From positions 1,674,001-1,738,000 of the forward strand of contig NC_134662.1 in NCBI RefSeq assembly GCF_030463565.1: a DNA stretch of 64,000 bases, in the 5' to 3' direction. The DNA comes from Pelecanus crispus. Its lineage: Eukaryota; Chordata; Aves; Pelecaniformes; Pelecanidae. A program made the translations under genes and the position numbers. The notes under the pieces are model-generated. The model searched no databases, was not told where the DNA came from, and saw only the letters and a program-made list of their open reading frames with translations. Each line of letters opens with the position of its first letter. The stretch's first letter is position 1. Shown here one piece after another: positions 1 to 12,655 of this stretch.

Positions 1-1043
1 CTGGGGCCCCCCCCGCCTCCATCCCAGTGGGGCTGGGGTCCCAGCTAGGCTTACGGGGGGGTGGGAGGGATGGGTGGGGAGGGAAGGGCTTTTTCCTCCC
101 ATGGTTTGCAGGTGAAGAGGGGCCATCGGTGCCCAGAGGCAGCCTGGCACCCCGAGGTCCCCCACCAGCAAGAAGAGCGTGTCCCCAGTGTGAGGGCACG
201 GCTGGGCTGGCACAGAAATGGGGGCCGTGGGTGGGGGAGAAGGTCACCCTCTGGCCACGTGTTACGGTGTTTGTCCCCTCTGGATGGCCCCGGTCACCCA
301 GCACAGACACTTCAGGTCCAGCACTGCCTTGGAGCTGCCAGTCTCAGCTGAGCGGTGCCAGCCTGGCCAGGGCTCAGACCTCTCGCAGGATAAGCTGGAT
401 CCAGATGCTGTGCCAGGGCCTGTCCTGGGCATGCTGGGTGCCCCATGGACCCCATGATTTGGGATCCATCCAGGGTGCCAGGTGCCTCTCAGGCACTGCC
501 CCTATGCCAGAGCCGTGTGGTGCAGGGTGCTGGGCACCCTCTGGGGCAGGACTACCCCTCAGCTCTAAATGCTGCCCTTTATTTTGTCCCTTGGCTGCTC
601 GAGGAGGGGACAGAGATGCTCGGTGGTGGTCATGGGCCATCGCACAGTGCCCTAGCCAGGCTTGTCCGAATCCCTGGGGAGCAGGATGTGCATTTGCTGT
701 CTGTGTGTCTCCTGCAAGGGCCGTCTGTCCTGTCTGTGCCTCCTGTGCCAGCCATGTGAGGGACGTGGGGTTGGGTCTGGTGGGTGCCAGCACCCCTGGG
801 GTGCAGTCTGGCCCCAGGACCCCCTGGGCTCAGAGCCGGGTGGTGCCTGGCACTCTCATGTCACTGCAGTGTTGTCCGGATGCTCGACCGTCCGTCTGTC
901 TGCAAGATCTGATCTCTCTTTCTTTCTCTTTGTTTTCTCCCCCCTCTTCCACTGTTCCTGTCCCCCACGCACGTTGTCTCCTTCCTCCTCTCTTCGTGTA
1001 CTCTGTGCTGTGTCTCTGTCTTTCTCTCTCTCCTTCCCACTAG
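1..1043 (+). other. UNC13A intron sequence
   Basis: GC-rich DNA upstream of the 57-nt exon. It ends in a long pyrimidine tract (about 910-1040) leading to the CCCACTAG acceptor, so it reads as intron. No upstream UNC13A exon could be identified. Long open frames here are typical of GC-rich intron DNA and have no recognisable protein content. Confidence 0.6.
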
Positions 1044-3502
<2,459 letters not shown>

Positions 3503-5065
3503 ACCCCTTCCGCCCCCCCCAGCCCTCTGTCCCCACTCCTGGCCCCCTTTCTACAGCATCCTCCAGCCATGTATAAGCCATAAGAGCGGCCATAAGAGGA
3601 GTCTCCTTCCCGGCCCTGGTGTGGGTGAGGGGGGGAGGCGGCTGCAGTGACAGACCTCCCCTGTCCCTCCCTTGGCCAGACTGGCTGGGTGAGAGCGGTG
3701 CAGAGCGCAGCCATGCCTCCATCCTACCCTGACGGGAAGGTGCTGGGGCTGGTGGGGCTGCAGGGAAGGGCTGGACCCCAGACTGGGTGATGGGACAGAT
3801 CTGCCCCTTCCCAGCCTGTCTGAGATGGAGGAACCCCAATGGCCCCTCCCTGACCCTTCCCTGTCCTACCCTGCCCCAAACCTCATGGAGTGACACAAGG
3901 AAAGAGCTGGAGGGGGGTGGAGGATCGTGCCTCATCCCACCCGGGGGTGTCGGTGAGTGGCTGGCACAGCACGATGGTCCCTTGTCCCCGTCCCTCAAGC
4001 ATCGCCGGGCGCCCTGAGTGACAGGGAGGCTCCCACCCATTGAGCACCCTATACATATGTAAATAGCTGTACATACACGGGGCAGCACGACGCAGCTGTG
4101 TCCTGCACCCGGAAGGGCTATTGGGGCTGTTGGCTCGGTGGGCGCAGCCCCCACACGCCCCACACAGGGTCCCCTCCCTGGCTGGCAGCGGCATCACCGG
4201 GGCCGGGAGCGGCAGGAGCAGCCCCCGGCCCGTATCCTGTCTTCCCTGCCTTGCCGCCACTGTGGGCTGCCCCGCTGCTGCCCCCAGGGTGCCAGGGCTT
4301 GGGGGTGAGGGCTGGGGGCACTGGAGCGGAGGGACCTGTCTCCCTTTGCTCTGGCCACTGGGGATGAGCCATCCCCGTGCAGTGCAGCAGCGCCCACGGG
4401 ACCTCCTTGGCGCAAGAGAGACCCTTCCCACCCCCAACCCAGCGGACCCCCCCCCCCGCCCCCGAACGATTTCCCATTAACCACCATTTCTGCGTGATCA
4501 GTGGTGTGCGTGTCTCGTGCGAGTGCCCGGGAGGCCAGGGTGCGTGGTGTCGGGGATGGCCACCCCAGCTGGCCAGCTTGCCCTAAGTACTGGGGAAGAC
4601 AGAGGCCCGATGACCTCACAAGTCAATATACCTCTCTCAGCCCCCTCCCCATCCCAAAACAGGGTACCCCAACTGGCCCCCATGGTCCTTTTTCTATAGG
4701 GTTTGCCTGGGACCAAAGGGTTTAGCTTTCCTGTCTCGTTTCTGTTCAATGTTTACACCCCTTTTCTAACCGCTGCTCCCGCACGGCCAGGCTGGGGCTC
4801 AGCCCTGCACCCCCTGACCATGGTGCCCCTGGCCCCGTGCCCCCTCCCCAAACTGTCCTGTTTGGCATGTGATTGAACCAACCAATTCTGCTCCTGTAGC
4901 ACATGTGTCACCGATGCCTGTGTGTCTGTACCACCCCGTGCGGCACCGCCGGCGGCGGCTACCATGGATGCATGACAGTGAGATGTTTTGCACTATTTTG
5001 AATTTTTTGGGCTCTGTAAAAATATTTTATTATAACTGACATTAAAAAGCACACCCTTCACTGTG
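3503..5065 (+). other. UNC13A: UNC13A 3' untranslated region with polyadenylation signal
   Basis: Downstream of the TAA at 3500-3502 there is no further coding signal. The sequence is GC-rich with C runs near 4,449, then becomes AT-rich at 4,980-5,046 (GTAAAAATATTTTATTATAA). An ATTAAA hexamer at 5041-5046 is followed by a GT-rich stretch, so cleavage probably falls near 5,060. The end point is inferred from the signal, not from transcript data. Confidence 0.65.
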
Positions 5066-5407
5066 GCTACTGTGGGGGTTTGGGAGGGCAGGCGCCCAGG
5101 GGCTCTTCATCCCCACTCCCACCCCAGTGCAGCACTTGCACCTTTAAGGTTAACACCAAGGAAAGTGTTAAGATAGCTTAACCAAAAATAGCTCAGGCAC
5201 GCTGCAGCAACTCTGCCCACACTCAGCCTCCCTGAGGGCTGCTCTTCAGCGTACCCACCCTTTGTGAAGCCAAGAGCTTCAGGACAGGGGTTAAATGGAA
5301 CTGGGACAGACCTGTCCTGAGAAGTGACACTGCTCGCAACCACCGTGCTGCAAACTCCCAGGCACGGGAGTGATTAGAGACTGCCAAAAGCCTCAGCAAG
5401 GGCAAAC
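5066..5407. other. Intergenic spacer, nothing recognised
   Basis: Short spacer between the UNC13A polyadenylation region and the first CR1 fragment. No coding, repeat or RNA signal was recognised. Confidence 0.5.
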
Positions 5408-6030
5408 CCCTGCCTCACTAATCTAGTGGCCTTCCACAATGGAGTGACTGCATCAGTGGACAAGGGAAGAGCTACGGATGTCATCTATCTGGACTTAGAA
5501 TCACAGAATCGTTTAGGTTGGAAAAGACCTTTAAGATCATCCAGTCCAACCATTAACCTACACTACCAAGTCCACACTAAACCAATCAAGGGTAGACTAG
5601 ACTAAACCATGTCCCCAAGTGCCACATCTGCCCGTTTTTTGAACACTTCCAGGGATGGGGACTCCCCCACCTCTCTGGGCAGCCTGTTCCACTGCTTGAC
5701 CACCCTTTCCGTCAAGAAATTTTTCCTAATATCCAGCCTAAACCTCCCCTGGCGCAGCTTGAGCCCATTTCCTCTCATCCTATCGCTAACTACATGGGAG
5801 AAGAGACCAACACCCACCTCACTACACCCTCCTTTCAGGTAGTTGTAGAGAGCGATATGGTCACCCCTCAGCCTCCTCTTCTCCAGGCTGAACACCCCCA
5901 GTTCCCTCAGCTGCTCCTCATAAGGCCAGTTGTTTCTCCCACATATTCTCCCTTACTTCTATAAGGCTTTTGACACAGTCCCCCAAAACATTCTTGCCAC
6001 TAAATTGGGGTGATATGGATTTGATGAATG
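5408..6030 (+). mobile_element. Old CR1 fragment (RT region), split by a nested CR1
   Basis: Two pieces, 5408-5496 and about 5958-6030, match consecutive parts of the CR1 reverse transcriptase segment seen in the plus-strand copy at 47,935-48,085. The first runs through 'gtggacaagggaagagct' to 'ctggactt' and the second resumes at 'aaggcttttgacacagtccc'. They are separated by the opposite-strand CR1 at 5497-5927. This is a short, decayed, non-functional remnant. Confidence 0.7.
5497..5927 (-). mobile_element. CR1 retrotransposon, 5'-truncated 3' end
   Basis: Minus-strand CR1. The 3' end is at 5497 (agaatcacagaatcgtttag on the plus strand). The C-terminal ORF2 tail region follows (minus-strand frame includes [20 protein letters not shown] and [20 protein letters not shown]). 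It is cut off near 5,927. It sits inside an older plus-strand CR1, so it is the younger insertion. About 430 bp, no capacity to move. Confidence 0.9.
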
Positions 6031-6619
6031 TGGGGCCCTGATACCCTACAGAGAGACCTGGGGCTTTTGCCAGGCTTTTGCTGGGGTGTGGGCAGGGCCC
6101 TGCTTCTCTCCAGGGAGCCCCGGGGCTTTTGCCGGGCTTTGCCGGGTTCTGGGTGGGGCCCTGAGGGCATGCAGAGAGCCCCGGGGCCTTCGCCGGGCTG
6201 TGCTAGAGCCGGGGCAGTGCCCCGCTGCCCTTTAGAGAGCCCCGGGGCTTTCACGGGCTTTGCTGGGACCTGGGCCATGCTCCAGAGCACCACAGACCCC
6301 TCACCGGGCTTTGCCGTAAGGCTCAAGGGGGGCTGCTGCCCTCCAGAGTGCCCCAGGGCTTTTGCCAGACTTGCCAGTGCCCTGGCTGGGCCCTGCTGCC
6401 CTCCAGAGTTCCCCAGGTCCTTTGCCAGGCTTTGCAGGGACGTGGGCAGGGCTCTGCTGCCCTCCAGAGAGCCCCTGGGCTTTCACTGAGCTGTGACGGG
6501 GACCAGGCAGGGTCCTGCTGCTCTCCAGAATACTCTGGGGTCTTTGCCAGGCATTGCTGGAGTCCAGGGAGGCCCTGTTGCCCTCCAGAGAGCCCTGGGG
6601 CTGTTGCCAGGCTTTGCCA

Positions 6620-6690
6620 GAATCATGGAATCACAGAATGGTTTGGGTTGGAAGAGATCTTTAAAGATCATGGAGTCCAACCCTATTCTG
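6620..6690 (-). mobile_element. CR1 3' tail fragment
   Basis: About 70 bp matching the CR1 3' end in reverse (aatcacagaatggtttgggt, then agatcatggagtccaaccc). It lies within the minisatellite and is severely 5'-truncated. Confidence 0.75.
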
Positions 6691-7229
6691 GCTGCTGGGA
6701 GCTCTTGTCGTTTCCCAGTCATCCCTGATAGATATACCCTTTCTCGAGGTTTTCTGGATTAATGAAGCGTTGTCCCTAGCTTTAATCATCAATACTGGGG
6801 CTCCTGTGCCCATGTGAAAGGAGAGAGAATATCTATTATTTGCCACTAACGGTATACAAAGGCTGGTACTAGTATTTATGCCAAAAAGTTTGTCCGCTTG
6901 GGACGGGTCATGGGAACTCCCAGGTCCAGGGGTTGGGAGTTCCTCCATTAGTTTCCAGATAGTGGGGCTGGAGGAGCAGGTGGGGCAATTTTCTCTAGCA
7001 CCTTCCCAACATCCAGGCCACCGGTGCAGTCCTTTTCATGATTCTGCCATGGTTTCTGTGAGTGTGGGGAGCCTGTCGAACTGGCCTGCCGTAAATCCTG
7101 TTTCTCCCAGGAGGTCCCATAGACATCTCCGTTCTGGGCCTCACTCCTGTCGTTCAGGGAGTCTTTTTATGTCAGATTGATTGGTTTTAATGGGAAGTTT
7201 TTGAGTATTTTTTCCCTCACTCTTATGCC
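6691..7229. other. Unassigned stretch between minisatellite blocks
   Basis: AT-richer DNA with no recognised gene, LTR end or tandem unit. It separates two minisatellite blocks and may be an old unrecognised insertion. Confidence 0.4.
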
Positions 7230-7459
7230 TGGTCAGGGTCCCACTGCCCTCCAGAGAGCCCCAGGCCCTTCGCCAGGGCTTGTTGAGGCCCACAGGGCCC
7301 ACAGTTCCATAAAGACTGACCCCAGGGCTTTTCCCAGTCTTTTCCAGGGCCTGCGCAGTGTTCTGCTGCCCTCCAGAGAGCCCCAGGGACTTCACCCAGC
7401 TTTGCAGAGACCTGCAAGTAGTCCCGCTTCTCTCCAGAGTGCCCCAAGGCTTTTGCTGG

Positions 7460-8521
7460 TGTATTGGGTTCATGTGGCAAAGTTTTGGTACCCAGGGCGG
7501 CTGCAGGGTGGCTGCTGTGAGACCCCAGAAGCTCCCCCCCATGTCAGATGGAGACTGTTCCAGCAGGCTCCAAGACGGACCACTGCTGGCCAAAGCTGAG
7601 CCAATCTGCGACGGTGGTAGCGCCTCTGTGATAACATATTTAAGAAAAGGTAAAAACTGCTGCTTAACAGCAGCCGGGAGAATATGTGGGAGAAACAACT
7701 CTGCAGACACCAAGGTCAGTGAAGATGGAGGGGAGGAGGTGCTCCAGGTGCCAGAGCAGAGATTCTCCTGCAGCCCGTGGTGAAGACCATGGTGAGGCAG
7801 GCTGTGCCCCTGCAGCCCATGGAGGTCCATGGTGGAGCAGATATCCACCTGCAGCCCGGGGAGGACCCCACTCCAGAGGAGGTGGTTGTGCCCTAAGGAA
7901 GCTGTGGAGAGCCCACACTGGAGCAGGCTCCTGGCAGGACCTGTAGCCCCGTGGAGAGGAACCCACGCTGGAGCAGGTTTTCTGGCAGGACCTGTGGGGG
8001 ACCCACGCTGGAACAGTCCATTCCTGAAAGACTGCACCCCGTGGAAAGGACCCACGCTGGAGCAGTTTGGGAAGAACTGCAGCCCGTGGGAAGGACTCAC
8101 GCTGGAGAGTTCATGGGAGGAACCCCATGCTGGAGCAGGCAAAGAGCATGAGGATGAAGGAGCCACAGAGACAACTTGTGATGAACTGACTGCAGCCCCT
8201 TTCCCCATCCCCCTGTGGGGGAGGAGGTAAATAAGTCAGGAGTGAAGTTGAGCCTGGGAAGAAAGGAGGGGTGGGAGAAAGGTGTTTTAAGATTTGTTTT
8301 TATTTCTCATTATCCTACTCTGATTTGATTGGCAATAAATTAACCTAACTTCCCCAAGTCAAGTCTGTTTTGCCCATGATGGCAATTGCTGAGTGATCTT
8401 CCTATCTGTATCTCGACCCACAAGCCTTTCGTTGTATTTTCTCCCCCTGTCCAGTTGAGGAGGGGAAGTGGTAAAGCAGCTTGGTGGGTACCTGGCAGCC
8501 AGCCTAGGTCAGTGCACCACA
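7460..8521 (+). mobile_element. Solo LTR of an endogenous retrovirus, ~1.06 kb
   Basis: Begins TGTATTGGGTTCATGTGG and ends CAGTGCACCACA, giving TG...CA termini. It interrupts the 61-bp minisatellite. Flanks GCTGG (7455-7459) and GCTAG (8522-8526) are a probable 5-bp target duplication with one change. Inside are short degenerate repeats ('cccacgctggagcag', 'ctgcagcccgtgg') and an AATAAA near 8,334. No internal retroviral genes lie beside it, so it is a solo LTR. A 5-bp duplication fits ERVL-type integration, which is an inference. Confidence 0.85.
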
Positions 8522-9074
8522 GCTAGGGTTTGTTGGGGCCCGCACTGAGCCCTGATGCCCAACAGAGAGACCTAGGGCTTTTGCTGGGCTTTGCCAGGGC
8601 CTAGGCAGGGTCCTGCCCCTCTTCAAAATGTCCCAGGGCTTTCGCCAGGCTTTGCTGGGTCCCGGTTGGACCTCTGATGCCCTACAGAGAGCACTGGGGC
8701 TTTTGCCAGGCTTTGCCAGGGCCTGTACAGTGTTCTGCTGCCATCCAGATTGCCCTGAGGCTTTCAGTGAGCCTTGCTGAAAGTCTCAAGGGGGCCTGGT
8801 GCCCCCAAGAGTGCCCCAGGGGCTTTGCTGGGTGCCATAAGGAGCCCTGCTTATCTACAGAGTTCCCCACGTCCTTTGCCAGGCTTGCAGTTGCTCAGGC
8901 AAGGCCCTGCTGCCTTCCAAAGAGACCCCTGGGGCTGACGCCGGGCTTTGCTAGGGCCTGGTCAGGGCCACGCTTCTCTCCAGGGAGCTCCAGGGCATTT
9001 GCCAGACGTTTCCAATGCCTGGGAAATGCCCTGCTGCCCTCCTGGAGTGAGGAGGCAGCTCTGCACTGCACGCT

Positions 9075-9845
9075 GTACCCAGCACTCACCCTCCCCTCAC
9101 CTCCCCAGAGCCCAGGTCCAAAACAGACCACCCAGGGCTCCCATACGCAAGTGGCCGGGACTGAAAGCTCTTGGTGGCCCTCCCCTTCCCTTGGGAGCCC
9201 CTTCACAGCCCTACCAACACTGTGGTTGCTCTGCCACCTAACGCTCTACCTCCCCTCAGCCTAGCCCGAGCCCAGGTACCAAACGCACACCCCACCACCT
9301 CGGGCTCCAGCATAGCAGTGGCCAGGACTGAAAGCTGTTGGAGACAGGGGTGAGGGACTACAGCTCCCAGCATTCCGTGGGGGGAGGAAGGACTACAGCT
9401 CCCAGCATCCCACGGGCAGGGGAGACTACAGCTCCCAGCATGCTGCGGGGTTGAGGGCTGCAGCTCGGACATGCCTACAGCCCCCGCCATAAGCAGGGGC
9501 TGAGGGAATGTCCGCAGGGCGTGAGGGCCTACAGCTCCCAGCATGCTGGGGAGGGCAGGGGACTGCAGCTCCCAGCATGTGCTCATGCCGCAGGGTGAGG
9601 TGGTGTGGGAGCACCACCTAGAGCTGCCACAGGGAAGTGGCCAGGACTGAAAGCTGTTGGTGGCCCTCACCTTCCCCTGGCAGCCCCGTCAAAGCCCCAC
9701 CAACACTGGGACTCTGCGCATGCTCTACCACCTAACCCTTACCCGCACTTAACCCTCACCCTGGCTGGAGCCCAGGTCCAAAATGGACACCCACCACCTA
9801 GGGCTTGGACACAGAGCTGGCCAGGACCGAAAGCTGTTAGTGACC
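9075..9845 (+). repeat. ~165-bp satellite, first block
   Basis: Repeated landmark 'ccaggactgaaagctgttgg' and variants occur near 9153, 9321, 9641 and 9821. Each is followed by 'tggccctcaccttcccctgg', 'ccccaccaacactg', 'tctaccacctaaccct' and 'agcccaggtccaaaa'. The spacing is about 168-180 bp once the 34-bp array inserted at 9,345-9,590 is allowed for. The same family recurs at 28,370-29,926. Confidence 0.8.
9357..9580 (+). repeat. 34-bp array of ZNF143/THAP11-like motifs
   Basis: Five near-identical copies of ACTACAGCTCCCAGCATGC occur at 9357-9375, 9392-9410, 9425-9443, 9528-9546 and 9562-9580. All are in the same orientation, 33-35 bp apart except one gap of 103 bp that holds degraded copies. 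The motif matches the known ACTACAnnTCCCAGnATGC element bound by ZNF143 (STAF) with THAP11/HCFC1 at vertebrate promoters. Binding here is not shown; the array may be a minisatellite that happens to contain it. Confidence 0.7.
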
Positions 9846-12655
9846 TTCAGGAAGAGGAGGAGGAGGAGGAGGAGAAGGAGGCAACAGGAGGCAGCAGGAA
9901 GAAAAAGGATGATGAGGTGGTAACAGGAAGAAACAGGAGGAGAAGGAGGAGGCAACAGAAGGAAACAGGAGGGGTAAGAGGAGGAGGAGGAGGCAATAGA
10001 GGATCCAAGAGGAGGAGGAGGCAGACAAGGCAACAGGAGGTCACAGGGGGAGGAGGAGGAGGAGGCAACAGGAGGAAACAGAAGGAAACATTAGGAGGAG
10101 ATAGAGGCAACAAGAGGCAACAGAAGCAGGAGGATGAGGAGGGAAAAGGAGGCAACAGGAGGAGGAGGAGGAGGAGAAGGAAGAGGCAAGAAAAGGAAAC
10201 TGGAGTCAACAGGAAGAGTAGGAGGTGGCAACCAAAGTAAGAGGAGGAGGAAAAGGGAGACAACAGGAGGAAGAGGAGGAGGAGGAGGCAAGATGAGGCA
10301 AGAAGAGGCAACAGGAAGAGGAGGAAGAGGACAGAAGGCAACAGGAGGAGGAGGAGGAGGACAACTCAACAGGAGACAACAGCACGCCACAGGAGGAGGA
10401 AGCAACAGGAGGCAACTGGAGGAAGCAACAGAAGGAAACAGGAGGAGGAGGAGGCAATAGAAGGAGGACAAGGAGGCAACAGCAGGCAACCAGAAGAAAA
10501 AGGATGATGATGAGGAGGAGCAGGCAACAGCAGGAATAGGAGGCAGCAGGAGCTTAAAGGAGGAGAAGGAGGAGGAGGAAGAGGAGGAAGACAACGAGAA
10601 GGAGGAGGCAACAGGAAGAAGAGGAGGAGGCAACAGGACAAAAATGCAACAGCCAGGAAGAGGACAAGGAAATGGAGGAGAGGGGGACCAACAGGAGGAC
10701 AAGGCAACAGGATGCAACAGGCGGAGGCGTTAGCAGGATCCAACAGGAGCCAACAAGGAGGAAGAAGAGGAGGCGGCAACAGGATGCAACAGGAAGGGGA
10801 GGATGAGGAGAAGGAGGTGGAGACAGGGGCAACAGGAGACAACAGGAGGAGGAGGCAACTGGAGGAGGAGACAACAGGATGCAACAGGAAGGAACAGGAG
10901 GACTCAGAAGGAGGAGTAAGAGGAAGCATCAGGAGGCAACAGGAAGTGGAGAAGGAGGAAACAGGAGCTAACAGGAGGAAACAAGTAGGAGGATGAGGCA
11001 ACAGGAGGAATCAGGAGGAGGAGGAGGCAACAGGAAGGAGGCAACAGGAGGCAACTGGAGGAAGAAGTAAGAGGAGGCAAGAGGAGGAAGAGGAGTAGGA
11101 GCAATATAAGCAACAGGAGGAGGAGTAGGAGCAACATAAACAACAGGAGGAGGTGACAAGGGGAGGAGAAGGCAACAGGAAGTAACAAGAGGAGGATGAG
11201 GAGGCAAAAGATGCAATAGGTAGAGGAAGAAGATGAGGCAGAGGAGCAAGCAAGAGCAGGCAACAGGAGGTTACAGGAGGAGGAAGAGAAGGACAAGAAG
11301 GAAGAGGAGGATGAAGAGGCAAAAGGAGGAGGAGGAAGAGGTGTCAAGAGGAGGCAACAGAAGGCAATCAGAGTAGGAGGAGGAGGCGACAGGAGGTAAC
11401 AGGAGGTAACAAGCGTCAACAGGAGGAACCATGAGGAGGTGGAGATGGAGGCAACATGAGGCAACAGGGGGAGGGGCAGGAGCAGGAGTAGGAGGCATGA
11501 GGAATCAAGAGGAAGAGAAGGACGAGGCAACAGGAGGCAAGAAGTGTCAACAGGAAGAGGAGGAGGAGGTGGCAAAAGCAACAACAGGAGGAGGCGGCAA
11601 CAGGAGACCAAAGGTGGCAAGTGGACTAGGAGGAGGAGGCAACAGGAGGTAATAGCAGGGGGAGGAGGCAAAAGGTGACCACAGGAGGAGGAGGAGGCAA
11701 CAAGAGGAAACATGAGGCAACAGGAGGGAACATGAAGCGAGGTGGAGATGACAGGAGGACGAGCAGGAGGCAAGAAAAGGAGGAGGAGGAGCAGGCAACA
11801 AGAAGGAGGCAGTAGCAGGCAAGTGGAGGAGGAGGAAACAGGAGGCAGCAACATGGGGAGGTAACAGGAGGCAACAGGAAGGAGCAGGAACTAGATGAAC
11901 ATGAGGAGGAGGGGTTGGAGGGAAATGAACAAAAGGAGAAAGAGGAGGAAAATGAAAGAGATGGAGGAGGAACAGGAACTGGAGGAGGAATAACAGGAGG
12001 AGGAGGAGGAGGAGGGAGAGGAGAAGAAGGAGGAGTAAAAAGAGGAGGGGGAGGTCAAGGATGAGGAAGAGAAGAAAAATGAAGAAGAGGAAAAAGAGGA
12101 TGAAGAACAGAGAACAGGAGGAATAAGAACAGGAAGAGGAACAGGAGGAATAGGAAGAGCAGGATGAAGGGGAGTAAGAATAGGAGAAGAAAAAAGAGGA
12201 GGAGGAGGAGAAAGAAGAGGAGCAAAAACAAGGAGAAGGGGAAGAAAGAGGGAGGTTGAGGAAGAGGAAGATGGGGAGAGAAGAACAGGAGGAGGAAGAA
12301 TGGAAAAAGGAGGAAGAACCAGAGGAGATATAAAATAGAACAAGGGGGAGTAACAAGAAAAGGAGGAGGAACATAATGAGGAAAATAATAAAAGGAAGAA
12401 AAGCAGGCAAAGGAGGAAGATGAGGAGGAAGAGTAGGAAAAAGGAGGATCAGGAGGAACAGGAGGATTAGGAAGAGGCAGAAGAAATGAAGAATGAATAA
12501 ATGAAAAGGAGCAAGAACTTGAGGAACTGGAGGACGAGGAAAAGGAGGAGAGGGAACAAGAGGAAGCTGAACATGAGGAATGAGAGGAACAGGAGGAGGA
12601 AGAAAGCAAGGAGAAACAGGAGGAGCAGGCAGAACAGGAGGAAGAGGAGGAGGAT
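9845..12655 (+). repeat. Purine-rich (GGA/GCAACAGGA) satellite, 2.8 kb
   Basis: The plus strand is almost pure purine. It is built from GGA/GAA triplets and the recurring 'aggaggcaacaggagg' motif up to about 11,890, then mainly GAGGAA/GGAGGA without GCAACA to 12,655. Both strands carry long stop-free frames (Ser/Leu/Pro-rich on the minus strand, Arg/Gly/Glu-rich on the plus) caused by composition, so no gene is called. Such tracts can form G-quadruplex or triplex DNA. Confidence 0.9.

Larger units (their letters stand above)
6040..9055 (+). repeat. ~61-bp GC-rich minisatellite in three blocks
   Basis: Blocks at about 6040-6620, 7230-7459 and 8527-9055 repeat a unit of about 60-62 bp. Unit landmarks 'ccctccagagagcccc' and 'ggggcttttgccaggctttgcc' recur; in the first block successive landmarks fall near 6053, 6115, 6176 and 6237. 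A CR1 tail, an unassigned stretch (6,690-7,229) and a solo LTR separate the blocks. Open frames across it are repeat-derived. Confidence 0.85.

Noticed and set aside
27..1043. 338-codon plus-strand frame at the window start
   Set aside because: It is a GC-rich intron upstream of a clear UNC13A acceptor. The frame passes through the pyrimidine tract and has no recognisable domain.
9605..10240. 211-codon plus-strand frame, Arg/Gly/Glu-rich
   Set aside because: It runs from the ~165-bp satellite into the GGA repeat. It has low complexity and no start context or homology.
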